Assembly: GCF_003627795.1 (NCBI RefSeq)
Contig: NZ_CP032684.1
Location: forward strand, 1,279,001 to 1,343,000
Length of the DNA stretch: 64,000 nucleotides
Direction of reading: 5' to 3'
Source of the DNA: Rhizobium sp. CCGE531
GTDB taxonomy: Bacteria > Pseudomonadota > Alphaproteobacteria > Rhizobiales > Rhizobiaceae
A program made the translations under genes and the position numbers. The notes beneath the pieces are model-generated. The model did no database searches, was not told where the DNA came from, and saw only the letters and a list, made by a program, of their open reading frames with translations. The number at the start of each line of letters is the position of its first letter. Positions within the stretch are counted from its first letter, which is position 1. Positions 24,237 through 34,947 of this stretch are shown piece after piece.

Positions 24237-26123
24237 TCAGCTTGCGGGCGCCAGCCGGTCGACCACGCCGAGATCGTCGTTTTCGCGCACCTGCTTCAGA
24301 TGTTCTTCGGCTTGCGTTGCCTCGCGCTGGCGGCTCCACATGGAAGCATACAGCCCATTCTGCGCCAGAAGATCCGCATGCGTGCCGCGCTCGGCGATCA
24401 CGCCGCTTTTCAGCACGATGATCTCGTCCGCGCCGATCACGGTCGAAAGGCGGTGCGCGATGACCAATGTCGTACGATTCTTCGAAACGACGTCGAGGGC
24501 GGCCTGTATTTCGCGCTCTGTCGTCGTGTCGAGCGCCGAGGTCGCCTCGTCGAGGATCAAGACCGGCGGCGCCTTGAGAATGGTGCGGGCGATCGCAACG
24601 CGCTGCTTCTCGCCGCCCGACAGCTTGAGCCCGCGTTCCCCGACCTTCGTATCGAAGCCCTCCGGCAGACTGCGGATGAACTCGCCGATCTGGGCGATTT
24701 CGGTCGCCGCCGTCACTTCGGCATCGTTCGCGCCCGGTCGTCCGTAGCGGATGTTGTAGGCGATGGTGTCGTTGAAGAGCACGGTATCCTGCGGCACCAT
24801 GCCGATGATCTTGCGCAGGCTTTTCTGCGTCACGGTGCGCAGGTCCTGACCATCGATGGTGATGGAACCGCTTTGCACATCGTAGAACCGGTAGAGCAGG
24901 CGCGACAGCGTCGATTTTCCGGCACCCGAAGGCCCGACCACGGCGACGGTCTTGCCGGCCGGCACCTCGAAGGAGATGCCCTTCAGGATCGGCCTTGCTG
25001 GATCATAGGCAAAATGCACGTCCTTGAACGAGATCGCGCCGCTGCCGGTCACGAGTTCCTTGGCGCCGGGTGCGTCGACCACCTCGGGCCTGACTTCGAG
25101 CAGATCGAACATCTCCTCGATATCGGTCAGACCCTGGCGTATTTCGCGATAGACGAAGCCGATGAAATTCAGCGGCACAGAGAGCTGCAGCAGCATGGCA
25201 TTGATGAAGACGAAGTCTCCGACCGTCTGGTGGCCGTTCAGAACCGACCAACCGGAAATGACCAACATGACCGTCGTGCCCAGGCCGAAGATCACGCCCT
25301 GGCCGAAGTTCAGCCAGCCGAGCGATGTCCAGACGCTGGTGGCGGCCTTCTCGTAGCGCGCCATCGATTGATCGAAGCGCTTGGCCTCCATCTCCTCGTT
25401 GCCGAAATATTTGACGGTCTCGAAGTTGAGGAGCGAATCGATTGCCTTTGTATTGGCGTCCGTGTCGCTGTCGTTCATCGTCCGGCGGATGGAGATGCGC
25501 CAGTCGCTCGCCCTGACCGTGAACCAGATGTAGAGCCAGACGGTCACCGCCGTCACGGCGAGATAGGAGAAGCCGTAGCCGCGCCAGAAGATGATGGCCG
25601 TCAGCAGGAACTCGATGAAGGTCGGGAACGTGTTGAGGATGGTGAAGCGGACAATGGTCTCGATGCCTTTTGTCCCGCGCTCTATGATGCGCGAAAGGCC
25701 GCCGGTCTTTCGTTCCAGATGGAAGCGCAGCGACAGCTCGTGCATGTGCACGAATGTCTTGTAGGCAAGCTGGCGCACCGCATGTTGGCCGACGCTCGCA
25801 AACAGCGCATCGCGCAGCTGGTTCAGGCCGAGCTGGATCAGGCGCGTCAGGTTGGTGGCGATGATCAATGCGATGGCGCCGACCATGAAGGCCGGCAGGA
25901 TGCCCTGCATGTCGAGCTTGCCGTTCAGCGCATCGACGGACCATTTGAAGAAATAGGGAACCAGCAGCAGGAAGAATTTGGAGACCAGCAGGAAGACGGT
26001 CGCCCAGACGACGCGCATCTTCAGGTCCATACGCCCGCTCGGCCACATATAGGGCCAGAGATTGACGATCGTGTTCATCGGATTGCTGGAATCCGCCGAT
26101 ATTGTTTTATTGCGGTCAGCCAT
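24237..26123 (-). CDS. ABC exporter, fused permease and ATPase, Atm1/HMT family
   Basis: This 628-residue half-transporter has an N-terminal six-helix membrane domain (about residues 35-345) and a C-terminal ATPase. Walker A is GPSGAGKST, the signature is LSGGEKQRVAIAR and Walker B is VLILDEATSALD. The membrane domain resembles the Atm1/HMT1 group, which exports glutathione-linked or heavy-metal-related substrates. The start at 26123 (MADRNKTISADSSNP) has a sensible N-terminus; an upstream frame adds unrelated residues. It is separated from the LysM gene by a terminator. Confidence 0.88.
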   Translation of the reverse strand: MADRNKTISADSSNPMNTIVNLWPYMWPSGRMDLKMRVVWATVFLLVSKFFLLLVPYFFKWSVDALNGKLDMQGILPAFMVGAIALIIATNLTRLIQLGLNQLRDALFASVGQHAVRQLAYKTFVHMHELSLRFHLERKTGGLSRIIERGTKGIETIVRFTILNTFPTFIEFLLTAIIFWRGYGFSYLAVTAVTVWLYIWFTVRASDWRISIRRTMNDSDTDANTKAIDSLLNFETVKYFGNEEMEAKRFDQSMARYEKAATSVWTSLGWLNFGQGVIFGLGTTVMLVISGWSVLNGHQTVGDFVFINAMLLQLSVPLNFIGFVYREIRQGLTDIEEMFDLLEVRPEVVDAPGAKELVTGSGAISFKDVHFAYDPARPILKGISFEVPAGKTVAVVGPSGAGKSTLSRLLYRFYDVQSGSITIDGQDLRTVTQKSLRKIIGMVPQDTVLFNDTIAYNIRYGRPGANDAEVTAATEIAQIGEFIRSLPEGFDTKVGERGLKLSGGEKQRVAIARTILKAPPVLILDEATSALDTTTEREIQAALDVVSKNRTTLVIAHRLSTVIGADEIIVLKSGVIAERGTHADLLAQNGLYASMWSRQREATQAEEHLKQVRENDDLGVVDRLAPAS

Positions 26124-26269
26124 GTCCGTCTCCGGCGGATGATTGGGACAGCCTGGCGCGGCAACCATTGCGCGGCTGGCTGTGAAACCTTCGCATGCGG
26201 GGCAAGGCCGTTCGGCGAAGGCGATGAGGGTCGCGCGACGCTTACACTATTTTTATGACGCATAAAAGC

Positions 26270-26300
26270 ATTGGCCAGGCGCTGGGGGCGCCTGGCCAAT
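26270..26300 (-). terminator. Rho-independent terminator after the LysM gene
   Basis: ATTGGCCAGGCGC (26270-26282) pairs perfectly over 13 bp with GCGCCTGGCCAAT (26288-26300), with a 5-base loop. Read on the - strand the stem is followed by GCTTTTATG. It sits 29 bp beyond the stop of the LysM gene and separates that gene from the ABC exporter. Confidence 0.75.
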
Positions 26301-26329
26301 GATGATGGTCCCAGGAAGCTGCTCTTGCC

Positions 26330-28390
26330 CTAGAGATGTGCGCCGGACAGCCGCTTGCGGTGAAGCTCCTCGGCATTCGGCAGCGCATCCTTCGGCAGGC
26401 CGAAGACCTGGCCGGGCAGGATCCTGTCCGGATTGTTGATCTTGTCCTCGTTCGCCAGATAGATGGTCGTATAGCGCACGCCGGCACCATAGGTGCGGCG
26501 GGAAATCTGCCAGAGCGTATCGCCACGGCGGATGATGACGGCATTGGTGTCCTGCGAAAGCGGTGCCTGCTCCAGCGTTTTCGGGCCGCTTTCGCTGGAG
26601 GACACCTCCACGTTCGGCTGTGCCGGCGACGTCTGCGTGGGAGCGGTAATGGCTGCGACGAGCTGCTCGAGGCCTGGCAGCGCCGCACCGACCGATTTCG
26701 CATCCTTCGGCAGAAGCTCCAAGACACCCAGTGCCTTCGCCGCAGCCTTTGCTGCGTCGGCCGCGGCCTTCTTCAGGTCCGCGGTGGCATTGATGGACGG
26801 ACGAAATTCCGAAAGCGATTTCAGGGCGATTTCCGTGCCGGAGCGAGCAGCGGCAAGCTGTTCCACATTTGGCTGCTTGCCGTCGGTAAACAGGCCCTTG
26901 AGCAGTACGAAGGCCTTGCCGGCGCCTTCCTTGAGCTTGGCGAGCTCGCCTTCATCGAGCGGCACCATGCTCGTGGTCGCCACCTGTCCCGGGCTATTGG
27001 CGGCAGCCGGCGTCTGGGCCGCCACCGTCACCTGATTGCCCTCCGGCCGCGTGAAGTTGACGTTGGTGCGGACGATGACCTTGCCCGCTCCGTCGAGCAC
27101 GTCGACGCGGATCTTGTGATCGCCGACGGCAAGCGGCATCGGTCCGTCAACGACGAAATGGCCGTCCGCTTCCGCGACGCTCTCGCCGATGAGCTTGTCG
27201 TCGGCATAGGCGCGCACCTTGGCATTCGGCTTCGCGCTGCCGGCAACGAAAATATGGTCGTTTTCGATTTCGACGGCGTTGACCACGGCGTCCGGACCCG
27301 CACCCGTCTTCGCCGCCGGCGGCGCTGTCGTGCCGGCTGCGGGGTTGGCGGACGCGACAACTCCGCCGTCCTGCTGCGGCTTGGCATCTGTTGCCGTCGC
27401 AGCGCCGTCGGTTGCCTTCGTCTGCGGTTGCGCGGCCGGCGCATTCTGCTCGGCTGATGTCAGGCGACCTTGCTTGACTGAGGGAACGGTGATGATGCGG
27501 CTTGCAGCACCCGGCTTGGAGACCATGGCGAGAAGCTGCGTCGAATCGTCTTTCGGCACGGAAATCGTTGCGACTTCCTCTGAGGTGGCAACCTTGCCGT
27601 CTTTGCCGGTTGCCCGCAGCATCAATTCATGGTCGCCGGGCGGCAGCGGATTGTCGAGGACGGCGGCAAAATCGCCACTGGGGCCGACATTGGTCGTGGT
27701 GACCACTTTTTCCCCGTCGATGATCTCCAGTTTCGCGTTCGGCTCGGCCGAGCCGGCAATGACGGTTGAACCGTCCGGCTCGACACGCAGCACGTCGAAC
27801 GACGGTACCCGAGGCTTGCCAGCTGTGTCGGTCCCAGGTGCTGTCTGGCCGGTCATCGCGGCCATTGCCTTGTCGATCGCGCTGCCGGCTTCGGCCGCGT
27901 TATCGGGGAGGGATTGGGTGATGGCGAGCGCCTTGGCCGCGCCGTCTTGCACTTTCTTCACGAACCCCGTCGTCGTCGCGTCGATGCCTTCCGGAAGGGC
28001 GAAGCCGACGATCGACTGCAGCGCCGTGATCGCCTTCGTCTTTGCAGCCGCGAAGACCTCCTGCGCCGGGGTGGCGCCATCCTTGAACAGCGCCTTGAGA
28101 TCGGTAAGCGAGGCCGTGGCCGCCCCCGTCAGATCGGTCAGCTTCTTGGCGAGGTCAGCGGTGTTGACGGCGCCCGAAGTGGCATTCTGCGTGGCCTTGT
28201 TCGCGGTCTCGCCGGCCTTTTGCGCGTTTTCGTCGATCGTATTCTTTACCGCGTCGCCGGCCTGATTGACGGCGTTGCCGATCGGGTTCTTGTCGCCGTT
28301 GATGCGTGGCATCACGAAAAAGACCATCAACAGGGTCGCAATTGCCAACACCAACAGAGCCAGCCAACCGGCACGGTTCTTCATCATCAT
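26330..28390 (-). CDS. LysM and Ig-like domain envelope protein
   Basis: The 686-residue protein has an N-terminal membrane anchor (about residues 7-28). A long Ala/Lys-rich helical region follows, then two Ig-like beta domains (about 195-285 and 370-445, each with an AGSA-PNAK motif), a second helical region and a C-terminal LysM domain (about 630-680, RRGDTLWQISRRTYG). It is likely anchored in the inner membrane and binds peptidoglycan. The two Ig-like repeats are similar to each other, suggesting duplication. The first three codons are all Met, so the exact start is uncertain by one or two residues. Confidence 0.87.
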   Translation of the reverse strand: MMMKNRAGWLALLVLAIATLLMVFFVMPRINGDKNPIGNAVNQAGDAVKNTIDENAQKAGETANKATQNATSGAVNTADLAKKLTDLTGAATASLTDLKALFKDGATPAQEVFAAAKTKAITALQSIVGFALPEGIDATTTGFVKKVQDGAAKALAITQSLPDNAAEAGSAIDKAMAAMTGQTAPGTDTAGKPRVPSFDVLRVEPDGSTVIAGSAEPNAKLEIIDGEKVVTTTNVGPSGDFAAVLDNPLPPGDHELMLRATGKDGKVATSEEVATISVPKDDSTQLLAMVSKPGAASRIITVPSVKQGRLTSAEQNAPAAQPQTKATDGAATATDAKPQQDGGVVASANPAAGTTAPPAAKTGAGPDAVVNAVEIENDHIFVAGSAKPNAKVRAYADDKLIGESVAEADGHFVVDGPMPLAVGDHKIRVDVLDGAGKVIVRTNVNFTRPEGNQVTVAAQTPAAANSPGQVATTSMVPLDEGELAKLKEGAGKAFVLLKGLFTDGKQPNVEQLAAARSGTEIALKSLSEFRPSINATADLKKAAADAAKAAAKALGVLELLPKDAKSVGAALPGLEQLVAAITAPTQTSPAQPNVEVSSSESGPKTLEQAPLSQDTNAVIIRRGDTLWQISRRTYGAGVRYTTIYLANEDKINNPDRILPGQVFGLPKDALPNAEELHRKRLSGAHL

Positions 28391-28542
28391 TCATCTCCAC
28401 GCGGCGAAGTCGTCGCAACTCCTGAAATTGCTAGCGATTTCGCCTGCTTTTACAAGCTTTCTCAGCCATTTTCGCATGTCCTGACACAAGTTTTCCTTTG
28501 AAAAATCTTGACTGAGCATCTGCAGCATAGTTGTTTGGAACC

Positions 28543-29166
28543 ATGACTGACGATTCTGCGCCAATTCGATCCATTTGCGTTTATTGCGGCTCAAGGCCGG
28601 GGCGCGATCCTTCCCATATGGCTGCCGGCCGCGAGCTGGGCAAAAGCATTGCCGAAAACGGCCTGCGCCTGATCTATGGCGGCGGAACGAAAGGCATCAT
28701 GGGCGCCGTCGCAAGCGGTGTCCTGTCGCATGGCGGCCAGGTCACCGGCATCATCCCGGAATTTCTCGTCGACATGGAAGCGACGCGCCATTCGCTCGGT
28801 CAGCTCGACGAGCTTATCATAACCCCTGATATGCATGCGCGCAAACATGGCATGTTCGAGCGCGCCGACGCCTTCGTGGCATTGCCGGGCGGTATCGGCA
28901 CGCTGGAAGAGATCGTCGAGATCATGACCTGGGGCCAGCTCGGCCGTCATGAAAAGCCGATGGTCTTCGCCAATATCAACGGCTTCTGGGACCCGATGAT
29001 GGAGCTTATCCGCCACATGACGGAAGAGGGCTTCGTCCATACCGCCCATCGCGTCCAGCCGCTGGTTGTCGACAAGATTGCCGATATCATCCCGGCCATC
29101 CGCAAGCACGCCGCCGAGACGCATGGCGACCGCGGCGGCGAAGAGGCCGTTATTTCCAAGCTCTGA
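28543..29166 (+). CDS. LOG family protein, TIGR00730 Rossmann fold
   Basis: This 207-residue protein carries the LOG signatures GGGTKGIMG at about 46-54 and PGGIGTLEE at 115-123, plus an N-terminal Cys-containing Rossmann start (SICVYCGSRPG). Family members cleave cytokinin riboside monophosphates or other nucleotide N-glycosidic bonds to release the base. In a plant-associated bacterium a cytokinin link is tempting but unproven, since the family is also general nucleotide metabolism. The start ATG at 28543 is preferred over one 12 bases upstream. It is divergent from the LysM gene. Confidence 0.9.
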   Translation: MTDDSAPIRSICVYCGSRPGRDPSHMAAGRELGKSIAENGLRLIYGGGTKGIMGAVASGVLSHGGQVTGIIPEFLVDMEATRHSLGQLDELIITPDMHARKHGMFERADAFVALPGGIGTLEEIVEIMTWGQLGRHEKPMVFANINGFWDPMMELIRHMTEEGFVHTAHRVQPLVVDKIADIIPAIRKHAAETHGDRGGEEAVISKL

Positions 29167-29194
29167 TTAGCGATTTTCTAACCATATCGCGCCG

Positions 29195-30106
29195 TTAGCG
29201 CCCTCTGCTCTGACGCAGCATCGACCAGCTGTAGAGTATGAGCCCGGCCCAGATCAGCGAGAAGGCAATCAGCTGCGTCGTGCCGAAAGGTTCCTTGAAC
29301 AGGAAGACGGCGATCAGGAAAACCATCGTCGGCACGATGTACTGCATGATGCCGATGGTCGACATTCTGAGAAGCTTCGCGCCGTTGGCGAAAATCATCA
29401 GCGGCAGCGCCGTCACAAGCCCGCAGCCGAGCAGAAGCGCGGTGTCCGACAGGCCGGTCTGGTAGAAATGGCCTTCGCCGCGCGTCTCCAAATAGAGAAT
29501 GTAAAGCATCGCCGGAATGCAGAGCAACAGCACCTCGATGAAGAAGCCCTGATTGGCACCGACGGGCAGCGTCTTGCGGAAAAAGGCGTAGAAGCCCCAG
29601 GAGAAGGTCAGTGACAGCGCGACCCAGGGCAGGGTGCCGGCCTTGATGGTCAGGATGACGACGGCTATCGCCGCCAGGCCGATCGCGACGATCTGCGTCG
29701 GTGCCAGCTTTTCCTTGAGGAGGATCGCGCCGAGCGCGATGCTGAACAGCGGGTTGATGAAATAGCCAAGCGCGGCGTCGAGCGAATGGCCGGCGCCGAT
29801 CGCCCAGACATAGGTTCCCCAGTTGATGGTGACGAGCGTCGCCGTCAGCGACGCCATGGCGATTGTCCGCGGGTTGCGAAACGCCGCCTTCACATCACCC
29901 AGGCGTCCCAGCGCCAGCAGTACGATGCCGGCGACCGGAACCGACCAGACAATGCGATGGGCGATGACCTCGAAAGCCGGGATATGCGCCAGCGCCTTCA
30001 TATAGAGCGGCAGCACGCTCCAGAAGAGGTAGGCCGTCAGCACGAAGCCGAAACCCCGGGCGCCGTCGCTGTTCTTGATTTCCGGTTGGACCGCATCGGT
30101 GGCCAT
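29195..30106 (-). CDS. rarD: RarD-type EamA permease
   Basis: This 303-residue protein has ten hydrophobic segments and the RarD hallmarks: the N-terminal FVLTAYLFWSVLPLYMKAL and the central INWGTYVWAIGAGHSLDAALGY. RarD proteins are members of the drug/metabolite transporter superfamily, related to chloramphenicol resistance and amino-acid efflux, but physiological substrates are uncertain. A GTG start 15 bases upstream is an alternative. It is convergent with the LOG gene and follows cimA on the same strand after 108 bp. Confidence 0.88.
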   Translation of the reverse strand: MATDAVQPEIKNSDGARGFGFVLTAYLFWSVLPLYMKALAHIPAFEVIAHRIVWSVPVAGIVLLALGRLGDVKAAFRNPRTIAMASLTATLVTINWGTYVWAIGAGHSLDAALGYFINPLFSIALGAILLKEKLAPTQIVAIGLAAIAVVILTIKAGTLPWVALSLTFSWGFYAFFRKTLPVGANQGFFIEVLLLCIPAMLYILYLETRGEGHFYQTGLSDTALLLGCGLVTALPLMIFANGAKLLRMSTIGIMQYIVPTMVFLIAVFLFKEPFGTTQLIAFSLIWAGLILYSWSMLRQSRGR

Positions 30107-30214
30107 GAATTTTCCCGTCACTCTCTGTTATTTGAGACGGGATTACTCCAACGCATGCCGTGTGGCCAATTCATTTCCTTGACGGCATCGTCAAGCTTTT
30201 TGATGAGCGGCGGA

Positions 30215-31831
30215 TCACTCCGCCGCTATTCTGCCCGCCATATGCCGGTTCTTCATCAGCTTGTAGATGACGGAATCCATCAGCGCCTGGAAGGAGGCGT
30301 CGATGATGTTTTCGGACACACCGACCGTCCACCAGCGCACGCCGCTGCTGTCGGTGGATTCGATCAGAACGCGGGTGATGGCCTCCGTGCCGCCATTGAG
30401 GATACGCACCTTGAAATCCGCCAGTTCCAGATCGTCGATCTCATGCTGGTATTTGCTGAAATTCTTGCGCAGCGCCAGGTCGAGCGCATTGACCGGGCCG
30501 TCGCCTTCCGCGACCGACATGATGGTCTCGCCGTCGATGATGATCTTGACCACCGCTTCCGATACGATCTTTACCCGGCCGTGGGAATCGAAGCGGCGTT
30601 CGACCATGACGCGGAAGCCGTCGATCGCGAAGAATTCCGGGATGGTGCCGAGCGTGCTGCGCGCCAGCAGCTCGAAGCTCGCATCAGCGCCTTCGTAAGC
30701 ATAGCCCGTCGCTTCGCGCTCCTTGACGATCTGGATCAGCCGGTCGAGCTTGGGGTCGTCCTTGCCGACCTCGATGCCGCGCCGCTTCAGGGCGTTGATG
30801 AAGTTCGACTTCCCGCCCTGATCGGACACCATGACCTTGCGGAAGTTGCCGACGCTTTCCGGCGGCACATGTTCGTATGTGCGGGGATCCTTCAGCAGCG
30901 CCGAGGCATGGATGCCGGCTTTGGTGGCAAAGGCCGAGGCGCCGACATAGGGCGCTTGATGGTCCGGAGAGCGGTTCAGCAGCTCGTCGAAGGCGTGCGA
31001 AAGGCGGGTGAGGCCGAGGAGCCGCTCCGCATCGATCGTCGTTTCGAAACGCTCGCTATAGGCTCTCTTCAGCGCCAGCGTCGGGATCAGCGTGATCAGG
31101 TTGGCGTTGCCGCAGCGTTCGCCGATGCCGTTCAAGGTGCCCTGGATCTGACGCACGCCGGCTTCTACGGCGACGAGCGAATTGGCAACCGCTTGGCCGG
31201 TATCGTTGTGGGCATGGATGCCAAGACAGTGCCCGGGAACGCCGCAGGCGATGACGGCCTCGACGATGGCGCGGACCTCCGGCGGCTGCGTGCCGCCATT
31301 GGTGTCGCAGAGCACGACCCAGCGCGCGCCGGCGTCATAGGCCGTCCTGGCGCAGGCAAGCGCATAGGTCGGATTGGCCTTGTAGCCGTCGAAGAAGTGC
31401 TCGCAATCGACCAGGGCTTCCTTGCCGGCGTTGATGGCCGCCTTGACGCTCTCGGCGATGCTTTCGAGGTTCTCCTCGTTGGTACAGCCGAGCGCGACCT
31501 TGACGTGATAGTCCCAGCTTTTGGCCACGAAACAGATGGCATCGGATTTCGCCTGCAGGAGGCTCGCAAGGCCCGGATCGTTGGAGGCGGAAATGCCGGC
31601 GCGTTTCGTCATGCCGAAGGCGACGAAGGAAGCCGAATTCGTGCGCTTCTCGTTGAAGAAAGCCGTGTCGGTCGGGTTGGCGCCGGGATAGCCGCCCTCG
31701 ACATAGTCCAGGCCGAATTCGTCCAGCATGGTCGCAATGGCAATCTTGTCCTCGACCGAGAAATCGATGCCGGGGGTCTGCTGCCCGTCGCGGAGCGTCG
31801 TGTCGAAGAGATAGATTTTTTCGCGTGTCAT
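30215..31831 (-). CDS. cimA: Citramalate synthase
   Basis: This 538-residue enzyme condenses pyruvate with acetyl-CoA to (R)-citramalate, a route to isoleucine that avoids threonine. The HMGL-like catalytic domain begins with FDTTLRDGQQTPG near residue 8, and metal-binding HAHND appears in the middle. The C-terminal LeuA-type allosteric domain (about 400-520) suggests feedback control, as in the TIGR00977 subfamily. The start ATG at 31831 follows GGAGG at 7-bp spacing, which settles it against an upstream in-frame option. It is not part of an ilv or leu operon. Confidence 0.92.
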   Translation of the reverse strand: MTREKIYLFDTTLRDGQQTPGIDFSVEDKIAIATMLDEFGLDYVEGGYPGANPTDTAFFNEKRTNSASFVAFGMTKRAGISASNDPGLASLLQAKSDAICFVAKSWDYHVKVALGCTNEENLESIAESVKAAINAGKEALVDCEHFFDGYKANPTYALACARTAYDAGARWVVLCDTNGGTQPPEVRAIVEAVIACGVPGHCLGIHAHNDTGQAVANSLVAVEAGVRQIQGTLNGIGERCGNANLITLIPTLALKRAYSERFETTIDAERLLGLTRLSHAFDELLNRSPDHQAPYVGASAFATKAGIHASALLKDPRTYEHVPPESVGNFRKVMVSDQGGKSNFINALKRRGIEVGKDDPKLDRLIQIVKEREATGYAYEGADASFELLARSTLGTIPEFFAIDGFRVMVERRFDSHGRVKIVSEAVVKIIIDGETIMSVAEGDGPVNALDLALRKNFSKYQHEIDDLELADFKVRILNGGTEAITRVLIESTDSSGVRWWTVGVSENIIDASFQALMDSVIYKLMKNRHMAGRIAAE

Positions 31832-31870
31832 ACTGTTTCCTCCGGCGAACCGGTTCTTGATAATGGAGTG

Positions 31871-32018
31871 CCCCTCATCCGTCCTCTCTCGGTTTCGCCT
31901 TGCTAAACCGTTCGAGTCCACCTTCTCCCGTTTACACGGGGCGAAGGGGCTTTTGAGGTCGTTCCCTCTCCCCGTCCTGAACCTGTCGAAGGGCGGGGAG
32001 AGGGTTAGGGTGAGGGGC
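31871..32018. repeat. GC-rich intergenic repeat elements
   Basis: The segment at 31871-31950 contains, on the reverse strand, GGGAGAAGGTGG and CGGATGAGGGG-type words that recur at 36.6 kb. Immediately beyond, CCCTCTCCCCG (31964-31974) mirrors CGGGGAGAGGG (31994-32004), followed by TTAGGGTGAGGGGC. These words are typical of dispersed rhizobial intergenic repeats. The region separates the pip stop from the cimA start and holds no gene. Confidence 0.55.
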
Positions 32019-32019
32019 C

Positions 32020-33453
<1,434 letters not shown>

Positions 33454-33461
<8 letters not shown>

Positions 33462-33945
33462 GACGCTTCTCCTCTGGCCAACTTGGGGTATCGTAATCGG
33501 GATGCTGATGGTTGGATGAGCGGATCGCCCGGGCACGATCGGAACCGTCTTCGTCTTCCTCCGCAGGCAGCACGTCGAGCGCATGGAACCAGGGCATCTT
33601 TGCCGAGAGATTCGACTGCGAAACCGGCCGCACCGCCATCGGCTCGTCCAGCGAGCCGAGCGTCACATTGATGAAATCCGTGCCTGGAATATCATAGAAC
33701 AACGGGGTGCCGCAGGTGCCGCAAAAGCCACGGCGCACGAGATCGGACGAATGAAACCATGAAGGGTCGCCACGCGTCAGCTCGAAGTCGGCGCGCTTGG
33801 CGCTGCCCAGCGGCAGGGCATAATTGCCGGAGGCTTTCTGGCACATGCGGCAATGGCAGAGATGCGGATAGCCGAGCGCGCCGGTGGCGCGATAGCGAAC
33901 CGCGCCGCATTGGCATCCACCGCTATATGTCTCCGCGATTGTCAT
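33454..33945 (-). CDS. GFA/CENP-V family protein, second in tandem
   Basis: This 163-residue paralogue has the same metal-binding cysteines (GGCQCG, CHCRMCQK, FCGTCGTPL). Its C-terminus differs, with an acidic stretch AEEDEDGSDRAR and the ending HPDYDTPSWP. The HPD-[YH]-DT-x-WP tail is shared by all three copies. The ATG at 33945 follows GGAGG, which decides against a start seven codons upstream. It overlaps both neighbours by a few bases, so expression is probably coupled. Confidence 0.87.
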
Positions 33946-34424
33946 TTGCCAGCCTCCGGTGGCCATGCCGCCGTATCGTGATCGGGATGCTGATACGACA
34001 CAAGCTCCAGTACGAAGGGCGCGTTTTCCGCATCCTCTTCCGTCCTGTGCCCCGGCAGCAGATGCAGGCGATCGACGAAGCCGATCTTGGCTTCCGTGCC
34101 ATATTGCACGACAGGCGGCAGCTTCGAAGGGTCGTCGAAGGCGCCGGCCGCGACCGCGATGCCATCCGGCGCCTCATAGGTCAGCGGCGTGCCGCAATCC
34201 CCGCAGAAGCCGCGCTTGACGCAGTTGGAAGACTGGAACGTTTTCCGCTCGCCGCGTGTCCATGTGAGTTCGGCACCACGCGTCGAGACCAGCGGCGCAT
34301 AATAGGCGCCGAAGGCTTTCTGGCACATGCGGCAATGACAGATCGACGCATCCTTCAGCTCGCCCCGCACCCGGAAGCGAACCGCGCCGCACTGACAGCC
34401 GCCGGTGTAGGTCGAGACGGTCAT
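33942..34424 (-). CDS. GFA/CENP-V family protein, first in tandem
   Basis: This 160-residue paralogue has GGCQCG at about residues 8-12, CHCRMCQK near 33 and FCGDCGTPL further on, completing a zinc-binding set. It ends with HPDHDTAAWP, a tail shared with its two neighbours. The start at 34424 is preceded by AAGGA and overlaps the stop of the DUF559 gene (ATGA). The three copies are diverged in their middle parts, consistent with older duplication rather than a recent tandem array. Confidence 0.88.
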   Translation of the reverse strand: MTVSTYTGGCQCGAVRFRVRGELKDASICHCRMCQKAFGAYYAPLVSTRGAELTWTRGERKTFQSSNCVKRGFCGDCGTPLTYEAPDGIAVAAGAFDDPSKLPPVVQYGTEAKIGFVDRLHLLPGHRTEEDAENAPFVLELVSYQHPDHDTAAWPPEAGK

Positions 34425-34741
34425 GATCTATCCTTTCCAGCGACGATGAGGATATGCATGCAGACATTATCTATGTCTTTCAGGACGTCGTCGTTCCAGA
34501 AGCGCAGAACAGTCCAGCCTTCTGCTTTGAGGCGAAGAGTGCGAACTTGGTCGTAAGCTTGATCGCGGTCGTTTGCGTGCTGCGAGCCATCGACTTCAAC
34601 GATGAGTTTTTCAGTGGGGCAGGCGAAATCGACGATGTATCCCGCGATAGGCAGCTGGCGGCGGAAGCCGAGGCCCATGAGGCGGTGGGCGCGCAATTCG
34701 TTCCACAGCCGAAGTTCCGCGTCGGTCATGACCTTGCGCAT
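34421..34741 (-). CDS. DUF559 endonuclease-like protein
   Basis: The 106-residue protein belongs to DUF559, related to the very-short-patch-repair/restriction endonuclease fold. It has the conserved RLWNELRAHRLMGLGFRRQ, the acidic core VDFACPTEKLIVEVDGSQH and the terminal VLRFWNDDVLKDIDNV. Relatives usually begin around PHTPVPPKVR. That part is present in frame up to 34789, but the codon in start position there is CTG, so the true start may lie upstream or have been lost. Further upstream the frame reads through inverted repeats. The stop overlaps the first GFA gene by 4 bp. Confidence 0.72.
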   Translation of the reverse strand: MRKVMTDAELRLWNELRAHRLMGLGFRRQLPIAGYIVDFACPTEKLIVEVDGSQHANDRDQAYDQVRTLRLKAEGWTVLRFWNDDVLKDIDNVCMHILIVAGKDRS

Positions 34742-34793
34742 GCGGCGTGCGTTAGTCCGGACCTTCGGTGGGACTGGAGTATGCGGCAGGGTA

Positions 34794-34840
34794 CCCCCCT
34801 CTGTCACTTCGTGACATCTCCCCCACAAGGGGGGAGATTG
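34794..34840 (+). repeat. 47-bp repeat, copy 1, inverted partner at 34948
   Basis: The sequence starts CCCCCCTCTGTCAC and ends AGGGGGGAGATTG. It contains two internal hairpins: TCAC-TTC-GTGA-type and CTCCCCC-ACAA-GGGGG-type. It lies just upstream of the conserved N-terminus of the DUF559 gene and matches, in reverse orientation, the element at 34948-34995 with a single T difference. Confidence 0.75.
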
Positions 34841-34947
34841 TTCGCGGCGAGCCGCTCGCTTTCGATCTTCATTTGCAGCGATACGGAAGCATATTGCCTC
34901 TGTCGGGGACGTTAGTTTTGGACTGAAAACGCGCGGCAAACTCCCCC

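Noticed and set aside
24189..26258. 689-codon open frame on the + strand
   Set aside because: It is antisense to the ABC exporter gene, whose motifs are complete. High-GC genes often give long open frames on the other strand.
30178..30201. Hairpin CTTGACG/CGTCAAG followed by TTTTT on the + strand
   Set aside because: It is oriented as a + strand terminator, but no + strand gene ends nearby. On the - strand, where cimA ends, no T-run follows.
29786..31906. 706-codon open frame on the + strand
   Set aside because: It mirrors rarD and cimA, has no recognisable motif and reads as a low-complexity Arg/Asp-rich string.
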